Positions 26,964 to 35,267 of a stretch of 64,000 nt of DNA are shown here, piece by piece (the stretch's first letter is position 1; each line of letters begins with the position of its first letter). A program made the translations under genes and the position numbers. The stretch comes from Pseudomonadota bacterium (lineage in GTDB: Bacteria > Bdellovibrionota > UBA1018 > CAIMNF01): assembly GCA_027486675.1 (NCBI GenBank), contig JAIXOQ010000004.1:1-64000 (forward strand). The letters run 5' to 3'. The notes beneath the pieces were generated by a model. It had not been told where the DNA came from. It made no database searches and worked only from the letters and a program-made list of their open reading frames with translations.

Positions 26964-27595
26964 AACTCAAACTCGATGAACACAATGAGCTTCTGGCCCT
27001 CAGCATTCGGGGCAACGTAGACGACAAGCTTCTTCGGGTGCTTGCAACAGGCATTGAGTCCATTCTCAAAAAGGATGCGAGGATCATCCTGATTAACTTT
27101 TCCCAGGCACTCTGCACCCCTTCAACAGTCCTGGCTCTACAAACTCTTAAAAAACTTCAGGAGAAGATGAACAGCAAAGCCAAAATCTACTGGATCCATA
27201 AGGATAGGACCTTAGGTGATTTTGTGACTGTCGACCTCCTGTTTTCGCGACTCCAGGGGGCTCGGTACCGTCAGATTGGCCAAAAGATCAGTATCGACGA
27301 TCAAGTTGATGCGCTGGCTGATGAGCGCATACGACTCGAGGCTGAGTTTAAGGCCTTGGCCGGAGACGATGCGAATTCGCAGGCCGCTATTATCGAAAAC
27401 GCTCACTTAAAAGCCACCAAAACGATCTTCGAGGGAATGTTGTCGTGGCGCAAGGAACGCCTTGAGGGGATCATCCCGCATCCGAGCGAGGACGAGAATC
27501 GGGATGCCCAAATCAGAGAAGCGCGCGATGCCCTAGCGAGCGCTTCAGAAAAAGCAGGCCTACTGCCACCTGGGAAAAAAGAGATCTCTCTATGA
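26960..27595 (+). CDS. STAS-like protein with helical C-terminal extension
   Basis: The protein has 211 residues. Residues 1-105 alternate strands and helices like an anti-sigma-antagonist STAS domain (LALSIRGNVDDKLLRV, ARIILINFSQALCTPSTVLALQTLKKL). The phosphorylatable serine position of classic antagonists reads CTPST, so switching by phosphorylation is possible but not shown. The C-terminal 100 residues are charged and helical. ATGA overlaps connect it to both neighbours. Confidence 0.6.
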   Translation: MKLKLDEHNELLALSIRGNVDDKLLRVLATGIESILKKDARIILINFSQALCTPSTVLALQTLKKLQEKMNSKAKIYWIHKDRTLGDFVTVDLLFSRLQGARYRQIGQKISIDDQVDALADERIRLEAEFKALAGDDANSQAAIIENAHLKATKTIFEGMLSWRKERLEGIIPHPSEDENRDAQIREARDALASASEKAGLLPPGKKEISL

Positions 27596-27858
27596 CTCAA
27601 GAAGAACTCGCCAAGGTCGTCCACGAACTTGAACAAAGTAAAGCGAACCTAGAAAGTGAGGTCGGTGTACTGCGGGATAAACTTCACGCCTTGCAGTTAG
27701 CACTTCATGAGAATGACTTGCTTCGAGAACAGGTTGCAAAACTCTTTGGAGAGTACAGAGCAATCGAGGCTACAGAATGGAAACGAAAGTCCGAGTATTT
27801 CCCTGACATCCTTGGAAAGATCCTGGAACGAGCCGGCCAGGCTCCGGCAAAAAAGTAA
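27592..27858 (+). CDS. Short coiled-coil protein
   Basis: The protein has 88 residues. Residues 1-55 are leucine-spaced coiled coil (LAKVVHELEQSKANLESEV, LRDKLHALQLAL), then a basic tail. It starts inside the stop of the STAS-like gene, so it is very likely made with it and may dimerise it or its upstream partner. No function is known. Confidence 0.6.
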   Translation: MTQEELAKVVHELEQSKANLESEVGVLRDKLHALQLALHENDLLREQVAKLFGEYRAIEATEWKRKSEYFPDILGKILERAGQAPAKK

Positions 27859-27975
27859 GGTCCATACCTCAAGGCCTATAGCCGCTAAAAACTAATCTCA
27901 GCTACATCCACCTGTTTCCTGGACTCATGGCGATTTTTTCGCTATCCGAAGAGGACCCTACACTGGAGGTTCTCT

Positions 27976-28965
27976 GTGAATTTAGTTGTGCTACTTCTTG
28001 GCTCTCTTTGTTTTCTTAGTTCCCAGGCTCATGCCGCTCCCATCCGTATCGGTCTTTCGATGGACACCTTAAAAGAAGAGAGATGGCAGAGAGATCGGGA
28101 CCTCATTGTCGCAAAAGCAAAAGCACTGGGTGCTGAGGTGTTAGTCCAAGCAGCAAACGGGAACGACGCACTACAAAATTCTCAGGCAGAAAATCTACTC
28201 ACGCAGGGCGTGGACGTTTTAATCGTCGTACCCCACAACGGTGTCACGGCCGCATCGATCGTCGCTTCCGCTCACAAGGCGGGAAAAAAAGTCATCGCTT
28301 ACGATCGTTTGATCCAGAATGCGGATGTTGATCTGTACGTGTCTTTTGACAACTTAGAAATCGGCCGTTTACAGGGTGAATACATCGCAAAGCGCGTCAA
28401 AGGAAATGTGATTTGGATCGGTGGAGCTCCGACTGACCCAAATGCAAAAATGCTGCGGGATGGTCAGATGCAAGCCTTAAAGCCTGCAATAGATCGCGGC
28501 GATATTAAGCTCGTGACTGAACAGTGGGCACGCGACTGGCAAGCTTCTGAAGCACTGAAACACACGGAAAATGCGCTTATTGCTAATAACAATAATATCG
28601 TCGCGGTTCTTGCACCCAATGACGGCACAGCCGCAGGCGTGATCGCTGCGCTCAAACAACAAAAATTAGACGGCAAAGTTCTGGTGACGGGACAAGATGC
28701 TGACCTTCCCGCCTGTCAGCGCATCGCCCAAGGTTCTCAAACGATGACAATCTATAAGTCGATCCCAGCACTTGCGCAGGCAGTAGTAGAAGCTGCGATA
28801 GAATTAGCTAGCGGCAAGGAAGTCAAACAAGCGAACCGCAAAGTGCCGAATGGAAAGAAGGATGTGACATCCGTACTTCTGAGCCCGACAGCTGTAGATA
28901 AAGACAACATGCGGCAGACCATTGTGAAAGACGGTTTCCACAAAGCCTCAGACATATACAAATAG
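27976..28965 (+). CDS. xylF: D-xylose ABC transporter, substrate-binding protein
   Basis: The 329-residue protein has a signal peptide ending AHA, then IRIGLSMDTLKEERWQRDRD and QAANGNDALQNSQAENLLTQG, which track closely the start of known XylF proteins, and the hinge SFDNLEIGRLQGEYIA. It should bind a pentose or hexose in the periplasm and hand it to XylH. GTG start with GGAGG eight bases upstream. First gene of a coupled operon with a glucoamylase at the end, so glucose may be the true ligand. Confidence 0.9.
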   Translation: MNLVVLLLGSLCFLSSQAHAAPIRIGLSMDTLKEERWQRDRDLIVAKAKALGAEVLVQAANGNDALQNSQAENLLTQGVDVLIVVPHNGVTAASIVASAHKAGKKVIAYDRLIQNADVDLYVSFDNLEIGRLQGEYIAKRVKGNVIWIGGAPTDPNAKMLRDGQMQALKPAIDRGDIKLVTEQWARDWQASEALKHTENALIANNNNIVAVLAPNDGTAAGVIAALKQQKLDGKVLVTGQDADLPACQRIAQGSQTMTIYKSIPALAQAVVEAAIELASGKEVKQANRKVPNGKKDVTSVLLSPTAVDKDNMRQTIVKDGFHKASDIYK

Positions 28966-28978
28966 GCACAAGGCTTTT

Positions 28979-30508
28979 ATGGCAACCCTTCAGATGCAAG
29001 ACATCATCAAGGATTTTCCGGGTGTTCGCGCCTTAGGGGGCGTGTCTCTTAGGGTTTCCAGTGGGGAGGTGCTCGCTCTATGCGGCGAAAACGGTGCAGG
29101 TAAGTCGACCCTGATGAAGATCTTAAGTGGGGTCTATCCCCACGGGAGTTTCGCAGGCGAACTCACATTAGATGGAAAGCCCCTTTATTTTCGTGGAATC
29201 CCAGACTCTGTTCGAGCTGGAATTTCGATCGTGCACCAGGAACTGTCGATCATTCCTGAGCTTTCGATCTCCGAAAATCTTTTCTTAGGACATGAGACTT
29301 CAGTTTTTGGATTTGTAAATGCCGCAAGTGAAGCCAGACGCAGTGTTGATTTGCTCAATCGCGTGGGTCTGAACGTGCATCCAGATTCTAATGCGGCAAA
29401 CCTAAGCGTTGGAGAGCAACAACTCTTAGAAATTGCCAAGGCTCTCAGCTCGAATCCAAAGTTCCTGATCTTAGACGAACCCACTTCTGCCCTGAGCCCG
29501 AAAGAGGTGCAAAAGGTTCTACAGGTGATTGAGGGGATCAAGAAGCAAGGCGTCGGCTGCGTTATGATTTCTCATAAACTAGAAGAGGTTTTTGAGATTG
29601 CCGATGCCATCGCCGTGATCCGCGATGGCATTTCTATTTCTTGGAACAAAATCCACGAAACAAAAACGGAGCAAGTCATCCGTGAAATGGTGGGACGAGA
29701 ACTCAACGACATTTACCCTGAAAAACACCGCCTCACAGTCCTGAGCGAACCCATCCTTGAAGTGCGAAACCTGACCACGCGGGTAGTAAAAGACGTGAGC
29801 TTCAGTGTGCACAGGGGTGAGATCTTAGGAATCGCGGGCCTCATGGGCTCGGGGCGATCTGAGCTTTTACACTCCATCTTCGGTACTGGTCCCAAGATTC
29901 AATCCGGTGAAGTCCGCTTCGAAGGACGAAGATTCATTTGCAAATCCCCCGTCGAGTCCGTTCGGCAAGGACTTGCCTTAGTGACCGAGGACCGAAAACG
30001 TCTTGGCCTTGTGCTCGATCAATCCATCCAAGAGAACTCGACCTTAACTGCGATGTGCCTAGGTCAGTGGGTTCGTGCGATGGGTTTTATCCAACCGGCT
30101 GCGATTCGAAAGAGGGCAGAAGAACTTTTTGAACTTCTCCACATCAAAGCGCCAAGCTTAGATGCAATCACCCGCAACCTAAGCGGCGGTAACCAACAAA
30201 AGGTTGTGCTTTCTAAGTGGCTCATGACGCTCCCTAAGGTTCTTTTCTTAGATGAACCCACAAGAGGGATCGACGTCGGAGCAAGAGGAGAATTCTACCA
30301 ACTCATCCGGGATTTAGCGGACCAAGGCTTAGGCGTCGTTGTCGTCTCTTCAGAACTCCCTGAAGTATTAGGACTGAGTCATCGGGTTCTCGTTTTAAGC
30401 GAAGGTCGGGCGATGGGTGAGGTCGAAACATTGACCGCTACACCTGAATCCGTGATGCGCCTTGCGGTAAAAACAAAGAAAGATGACTGGAAGGAAACCT
30501 CTGCATGA
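28979..30508 (+). CDS. xylG: Sugar ABC transporter, double ATPase subunit
   Basis: The protein has 509 residues: two fused ABC domains as in XylG/RbsA. Domain one has Walker A LCGENGAGKSTLMKIL, signature LSVGEQQLLEIAKAL and Walker B FLILDEPTSAL. Domain two has the degenerate loop AGLMGSGRSELLHSIF, signature LSGGNQQKVVLSKWL and VLFLDEPTRGID. It powers sugar uptake through XylH at the inner membrane. AAGG lies five bases before ATG; the stop overlaps xylH by four bases. Confidence 0.93.
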   Translation: MATLQMQDIIKDFPGVRALGGVSLRVSSGEVLALCGENGAGKSTLMKILSGVYPHGSFAGELTLDGKPLYFRGIPDSVRAGISIVHQELSIIPELSISENLFLGHETSVFGFVNAASEARRSVDLLNRVGLNVHPDSNAANLSVGEQQLLEIAKALSSNPKFLILDEPTSALSPKEVQKVLQVIEGIKKQGVGCVMISHKLEEVFEIADAIAVIRDGISISWNKIHETKTEQVIREMVGRELNDIYPEKHRLTVLSEPILEVRNLTTRVVKDVSFSVHRGEILGIAGLMGSGRSELLHSIFGTGPKIQSGEVRFEGRRFICKSPVESVRQGLALVTEDRKRLGLVLDQSIQENSTLTAMCLGQWVRAMGFIQPAAIRKRAEELFELLHIKAPSLDAITRNLSGGNQQKVVLSKWLMTLPKVLFLDEPTRGIDVGARGEFYQLIRDLADQGLGVVVVSSELPEVLGLSHRVLVLSEGRAMGEVETLTATPESVMRLAVKTKKDDWKETSA

Positions 30509-31629
30509 AAGATAAACTGCGCGCCCTGTCTATGGTCATTGCCCTGGTCTTGATTTGGATCGTCTTTGATCGGGTCACCGGCGGAACATTTCTGCAGCCC
30601 AGAAATATTTCAAACTTAGTTCGCCAGATGGCTGTGACAGGAATTTTGGCGAGCGGGATGGTTCTGGTCCTCGTTCTGCGCCACGTCGATTTATCGGTTG
30701 GATCCTTGGTGGCCTTCTTAGGGACCATACTTGCCGTAGTGAACGCGCAGTGGGGACTCTCCCCGCTTTCGGCTTTAATGGTCACCCTGTTAGCCGGCGG
30801 ATTATTAGGCTCTATTCAAGGGTTTTTGGTCAGCTTTCCAAAGATCCCTGCATTCATTGTTACTTTAGGGGGGATGCTCATTTTTAGAGGTGCTGCGATG
30901 TGGACCACCTCAAATACGACGGTCCCACTCCCTACTTCTTGGCTTTCGGACCTGGGCACCGCCTATCTCAGCGCTACTCAAGGCCTCACGGCTTTTTCTG
31001 GAGTCGCAATTTTCTTGCTGCTCGGTTTCTTCTTGCGCGCTCGAGCCTACAAATCCGTGAACGTCCCGCGTCCAAGCAACGAATCATTCACCACCACGAT
31101 TACAGCTCTCGTCGTCTGCGGCATCGCTCTTTTGCTGTTCAATAACTACAACGGCATACCGGTGCCGGTCTTTATCATGCTCTCCATCATGGCGATCTTG
31201 ACACTCGTCGCAAGACGTACGGTATGGGGACGCCAGGTCTACGCAATGGGTGGAAACCCTGAGGCCGCATACCTTTCTGGCGTTCCTGTGCATTCGCGAT
31301 CCTTGCTGACTTTTACTTTGATGGGAGTTCTATCAGCCGTGGCTGCAGTGGTGCTGACCGCTCGCGTGGGCAGCGCATCTCCTGATGCAGGGCAGTTGCT
31401 GGAGTTAGACGCGATCGCTTCCTGCGTAATCGGTGGCACCTCGCTACGGGGCGGACGCGGGACGATCTTCGGCGCACTTCTGGGGGCACTCGTCATGGAG
31501 AGTCTAAACAATGGAATGAGTTTGGCTAACATGGAGCCCTTCTGGCAGTTTGTGGTCAAAGGGGGGGTGCTTGTGGTAGCTGTCTGGATGGATCTTGCTT
31601 CTCAAAAGCAAAAGGAAGTCTTTGCGTGA
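30505..31629 (+). CDS. xylH: Sugar ABC transporter permease
   Basis: The protein has 374 residues with about ten transmembrane segments and the RbsC/XylH motifs SGMVLVLVLRHVDLSVGSLVAFLG, GFLVSFPKIPAFIVTLGGMLIFRG and SCVIGGTSLRGGRGTIFGALLGAL. It forms the membrane channel for the sugar bound by XylF. ATGA overlaps link it to the upstream xylG and the downstream glucoamylase. Confidence 0.93.
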   Translation: MKDKLRALSMVIALVLIWIVFDRVTGGTFLQPRNISNLVRQMAVTGILASGMVLVLVLRHVDLSVGSLVAFLGTILAVVNAQWGLSPLSALMVTLLAGGLLGSIQGFLVSFPKIPAFIVTLGGMLIFRGAAMWTTSNTTVPLPTSWLSDLGTAYLSATQGLTAFSGVAIFLLLGFFLRARAYKSVNVPRPSNESFTTTITALVVCGIALLLFNNYNGIPVPVFIMLSIMAILTLVARRTVWGRQVYAMGGNPEAAYLSGVPVHSRSLLTFTLMGVLSAVAAVVLTARVGSASPDAGQLLELDAIASCVIGGTSLRGGRGTIFGALLGALVMESLNNGMSLANMEPFWQFVVKGGVLVVAVWMDLASQKQKEVFA

Positions 31630-32996
31630 AACTCATCTTATTAGGCCTCTTCACTTGCCACCTCAGCGCTTTCGCTCAAACACCCGATAAAGACCTGCCC
31701 AAATGGTTAAAAGACCAAAGTACATATTCAGAACAAAAGGTGATGCAGGCGATCTCTGCTACGAAGAAGCGCGCTCATCCTGGCGCGGTTTACGCTTCAC
31801 CTTCGCTTGCACTCCCAAACTACTACCGGCACTGGATCCGGGATGCTGCCTTAGTCATGCGTGAGGTTGAGGAATTGGCAAGTCAGAGCAAGGGTGCGGC
31901 CAAAGAACGCTATGACCAAGAACTCTATGAGTACGCAAAATTTTCACAAAAGAATCAGAATCGAAAAAACAAAAGCAGCAGCCGAAGTCACAAACTGGCA
32001 GTCACAGGCCAAACCATTTTGACCAACGATAGCGGCTTAGGTGAGCCCTTGTTTCAGGTGTCGGGCAAGGCCTTTAAACCAGGCTGGGGAAGACCCCAAA
32101 GCGATGGGCCAGCCTTGCGCGCGATCACGCTCATCAAAACTGCTACCCGATGGCTGAACGAAGGCGATGAAAAACGCGTCCGTTTCGTGAAAGAAGTCCT
32201 CTATGACGGAGTCTGGTCCGACGCAGGATTTCCGCAGAGCCCTTCTGTGATTAAGCGTGATCTTCAATACATCGCCAACAACTGGCGACTTCCCTCCTTT
32301 GATTTGTGGGAAGAAAAAGCAGGAGATCACTTCTACACCAGGCTCGTTCAATACCGAGCACTCGTGATGGGCGCGAAGTTTGCCCATCAGATGGGAGATC
32401 ATGGAGGTGCCGGATACTATGAGGCCACCGCCGATGCGATCTGCGCATCACTACACTCATTCTGGAATCCCGAAAAAGGGTACATGTTATCCACCCAAAA
32501 CCGATGGTGGGAAAAAGAAGAGGATTCATACCTCGATGTATCTGTGATCTTAGGAGTCCTTCATGCAGGTGAAGAAACAGGACTATACTCGGTTTTTGAC
32601 GAAGGAATCAAAGCTACAGCGGATGCTCTGGCCGCAAAGTTTTCGAAACATTACCCCATCAATCGGACCACTTACTCAAAAACAAATGGCAAGCTTGCCC
32701 CTGCAATTGGCAGATATCTAGAAGACAAGTACGACGGCGTTTTTGACGATAATATCCCAAACCCTGCAGGCCCTTGGATTCTTGCAACTCTAGCGATGGC
32801 TGAGTTTTATCTAAAACGCGGCGAGATCGAGCAAGCACTGCCCTTCTTAGCGCGCGTGAAGGAACACACGAATCTCTCTTTGAGTGAACAGCTCGATCCT
32901 GCGACGGGCGCCCCGCAAGGTGCTTCCGATCTGACCTGGTCCTATGCAGCAGTGCTGTCCTGTCAGAGGGCCTACACCTCAGTCAGCCAACCCTAA
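31626..32996 (+). CDS. Secreted glucoamylase, glycoside hydrolase family 15
   Basis: The protein has 456 residues with a signal peptide (MKLILLGLFTCHLSAFAQ). Family 15 features include NYYRHWIRDAALVMREV near residue 60, WLNEGDEKRV, and SFDLWEEKAGDHFYTRLVQYRAL, where the glutamate after DLW is the expected catalytic acid, then GPWILATLAMAEFYL. It should release glucose from starch or glycogen-type alpha-glucans in the periplasm or outside. Its overlap with xylH suggests that the released sugar enters through XylFGH. Confidence 0.92.
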   Translation: MKLILLGLFTCHLSAFAQTPDKDLPKWLKDQSTYSEQKVMQAISATKKRAHPGAVYASPSLALPNYYRHWIRDAALVMREVEELASQSKGAAKERYDQELYEYAKFSQKNQNRKNKSSSRSHKLAVTGQTILTNDSGLGEPLFQVSGKAFKPGWGRPQSDGPALRAITLIKTATRWLNEGDEKRVRFVKEVLYDGVWSDAGFPQSPSVIKRDLQYIANNWRLPSFDLWEEKAGDHFYTRLVQYRALVMGAKFAHQMGDHGGAGYYEATADAICASLHSFWNPEKGYMLSTQNRWWEKEEDSYLDVSVILGVLHAGEETGLYSVFDEGIKATADALAAKFSKHYPINRTTYSKTNGKLAPAIGRYLEDKYDGVFDDNIPNPAGPWILATLAMAEFYLKRGEIEQALPFLARVKEHTNLSLSEQLDPATGAPQGASDLTWSYAAVLSCQRAYTSVSQP

Positions 32997-33013
32997 TCAA
33001 GAACGGCTTAAAC

Positions 33014-34195
33014 TCACCTGATCCCAACAAACAACCCGTCTCCGCTCGACCCAATGCCAGGCGCCCAGAACTTAGACTCGGGTGCATCCTTCAGGTGCTC
33101 GGCTTCAAAGAGCGAACATACGGAATAAATCAGCTGACCCTTCGGGGCTAAGTGCTCACCGGCCCACGCGACAAGCTCTGCTTGTTTGCGCGCTGCAATC
33201 TCAACGTCTTCATATTTGCGATTCCACTTTACCTCTGGATGCCGTCGCAATAACCCGCTTGAAGTACAGGGAGCATCGAGCCAAATCGCACCCCACTTTC
33301 GGTCCTCCTGCCACACCTCTGAAAAGTTACGGATCTCTACGAAGTCACCGGCCCCAAGACGCGTCACGTTTTCACGAACCCGGGACAATCGGGACTCACT
33401 TTTATCGGTTGCCACCACTGACCTGCCTTGCTCCACGAGTCCTAAAGTCTTCCCACCCGGAGCCGCACATAAATCTAAGATCGGTCCGGACTTCGGCGAC
33501 AGCCGATCGCCCACCCACGCACATAGTTCAAAGTTTGAAGAATCCTGCACGTAGCCTAGAGGCGCGTTCAAATCTGGCAAACGCTCATGCTCCTCAAAAG
33601 CACCCTTCCAAACCTTCACACCAATCTTTGGCCGTGCAAGCGCAGCCGCGCCCAAATCCCGTGTCCACTCCTCGCCCTTCCATTTCACAAACATCCCGTA
33701 CATCCATGACGGCAGACTGCACCACGCCGCACGAATCGCTGCGGATTCTGTGGCTGGATATTCCCAAGCCCGCCACTGCGGCAACGCCTCGACAACTTGT
33801 CTTAAAAGCGCGTTTGCAAATCCTGCAGCTTGCGTGCCTTCTTTCGCACGAATCGCACTCACGGTTTCCGATGCGATGAGTTCGGGCGGATGATCCTGAG
33901 CGAGCATCTGTGCAAGCGCAATGCGCAGGAGCCGCAACACTGAACCCGTCGGAGCCTTCTTCCGGGAATAAACCCCAATGAGGTAATCAATACGCCCGCG
34001 GTAACGCAGTTCGGTGGAGGCAACCTCCATGATCCAGGCACGGTCCTCCCAAAGCATATTCTTTGCGACGCTATCTAAAGCGTCCTCTAAGCTTTGACCA
34101 CGCTCTGCGTCTACGGCCGCCAAGGCTTGAGCAGCTTTTCGCCTCAACTCTACTTTGCCCAAGCGCTGGTGGGCGCGTTGCTTAACGACCGGCAT
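33014..34195 (-). CDS. RsmB-type 16S rRNA m5C methyltransferase
   Basis: The protein has 393 residues. An N-terminal NusB-like domain (RRKAAQALAAVDAERGQSLEDAL) precedes the methyltransferase core: ILDLCAAPGGKTLGL (SAM motif I), ATDKSESRLSRVREN, the catalytic DAPCTSSGLLRRHPEVKW and SVCSLFEAEH with the second catalytic cysteine. It is expected to methylate C967 of 16S rRNA. ATG 34195 is chosen because ATG 34231 would overlap sppA by 50 bases. It overlaps the end of sppA by 14 bases, so both share a transcript. Confidence 0.88.
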   Translation of the reverse strand: MPVVKQRAHQRLGKVELRRKAAQALAAVDAERGQSLEDALDSVAKNMLWEDRAWIMEVASTELRYRGRIDYLIGVYSRKKAPTGSVLRLLRIALAQMLAQDHPPELIASETVSAIRAKEGTQAAGFANALLRQVVEALPQWRAWEYPATESAAIRAAWCSLPSWMYGMFVKWKGEEWTRDLGAAALARPKIGVKVWKGAFEEHERLPDLNAPLGYVQDSSNFELCAWVGDRLSPKSGPILDLCAAPGGKTLGLVEQGRSVVATDKSESRLSRVRENVTRLGAGDFVEIRNFSEVWQEDRKWGAIWLDAPCTSSGLLRRHPEVKWNRKYEDVEIAARKQAELVAWAGEHLAPKGQLIYSVCSLFEAEHLKDAPESKFWAPGIGSSGDGLFVGIR

Positions 34196-35177
34196 TCCAG
34201 AGCCAATACATACCCGAAGGAAGTGCTGCATGGTGACCAGGGATAGCGCGTTTCACGACGGCGTCTACCCAGCTTTCAGAGGATGCCTCATCGTCGCTAT
34301 TCCAATCGTCGTCATCATCCGAAGTCATCAGAAATTCAAATGGATTTGGAACTTTCCGCGCAGGATAAACAAGCTTCACAGGATCCTTCAGTTTCGCTTC
34401 CTTTTTTAAGTACTCGAGAGCGTCATCCATGCTCCCTAACTGATCCACAAGCTTTAACTCCTTCGCCTGAGACCCAGTGAATACACGCCCATCAGCTACA
34501 GCATCCACTTCTGCTTCGGACATTTTCCGACCCTCACGCACTGCACCCTTAAACTGAACTAAAGAATCATTCACCAGTGCTTGGAAGTAGTCCCGCTCTT
34601 CCTTGGACAACTCTTTGTATTCGGCACCAGCGTCTTTGAACTTTCCGGTCTTGATCGCAAGGCGTTCAATCTTGGCCCACTCATAAAGCTTCTTTAAGTT
34701 GGCGAGCTCAATGATCACACCGATGGATCCTGTCAGAGTTCCTGAGTTTGCAAACACCTGCTTGGTGCCGGCTGCAATATAGTAGGCGCCACTCGCTGCG
34801 ACTGAGCCCATGGAAGCCACCAAAGGTTTTGGGAATTTTTTTACCGCAGAATAGATTTCCTGCGAAGGTCCAACCGCACCCCCTGGGCTGTTTAAGCGCA
34901 ACAAAACACCAGAGATCTCTTCGTCCTCTTCAGCAAGCTTCAGACTTTTTAAGATCCTTTTGGAATCCAAGATGACGCCCTTCACTTCAATCACCGCAAC
35001 GTAAGACTTCTTTTTAGAAAGAACCGTGACTCCGCTGGAATGCCGATCAGACTGAAACCCTGATCCGCCTTTCATGACAAAAAAGAATGACGCGATCATC
35101 GACAGGACAAAAAGGGCCCCTGCAATTCCAAACACAAGCACCAGCGGGTTTAAGGACTTTTTTGGAGAGTTTTCCAT
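34182..35177 (-). CDS. sppA: Signal peptide peptidase SppA
   Basis: The protein has 331 residues. A single N-terminal membrane helix (LVLVFGIAGALFVLSMIASFFFV) precedes the serine protease region: YVAVIEVKGVI, LLRLNSPGGAV, MGSVAASGAYYIAAG with the nucleophilic serine in ASGAYY, and GTLTGSIGVIIELANLKKLYEW. It degrades released signal peptides at the inner membrane. I use ATG 35177 because the ATG at 35225 lies inside the rpsA terminator hairpin. An acidic Asp-rich patch and Ser-rich tail are unusual. Confidence 0.92.
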   Translation of the reverse strand: MENSPKKSLNPLVLVFGIAGALFVLSMIASFFFVMKGGSGFQSDRHSSGVTVLSKKKSYVAVIEVKGVILDSKRILKSLKLAEEDEEISGVLLRLNSPGGAVGPSQEIYSAVKKFPKPLVASMGSVAASGAYYIAAGTKQVFANSGTLTGSIGVIIELANLKKLYEWAKIERLAIKTGKFKDAGAEYKELSKEERDYFQALVNDSLVQFKGAVREGRKMSEAEVDAVADGRVFTGSQAKELKLVDQLGSMDDALEYLKKEAKLKDPVKLVYPARKVPNPFEFLMTSDDDDDWNSDDEASSESWVDAVVKRAIPGHHAALPSGMYWLWNAGR

Positions 35178-35201
35178 AGACCCTAACCATAGCAGAAAAA
35201 G

Positions 35202-35232
35202 CAAAGGCCTCGGCGGGATCCCCACCGAGGCC
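35202..35232 (-). terminator. Rho-independent terminator of rpsA
   Basis: Read leftward, AAGGCCTCGGTGGGG pairs with CCCGCCGAGGCCTT around a short loop, and TTTGCTTTTTCTG follows. The hairpin stands between the rpsA stop (35268) and the sppA start. Confidence 0.85.
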
Positions 35233-35267
35233 TTAAAATTTTTACTGAGGCTTTAAACCTACAGGGC

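Noticed and set aside
33082-33879. Long rightward frame of 265 codons opposite rsmB
   Set aside because: It is the antisense shadow of a recognised methyltransferase gene.
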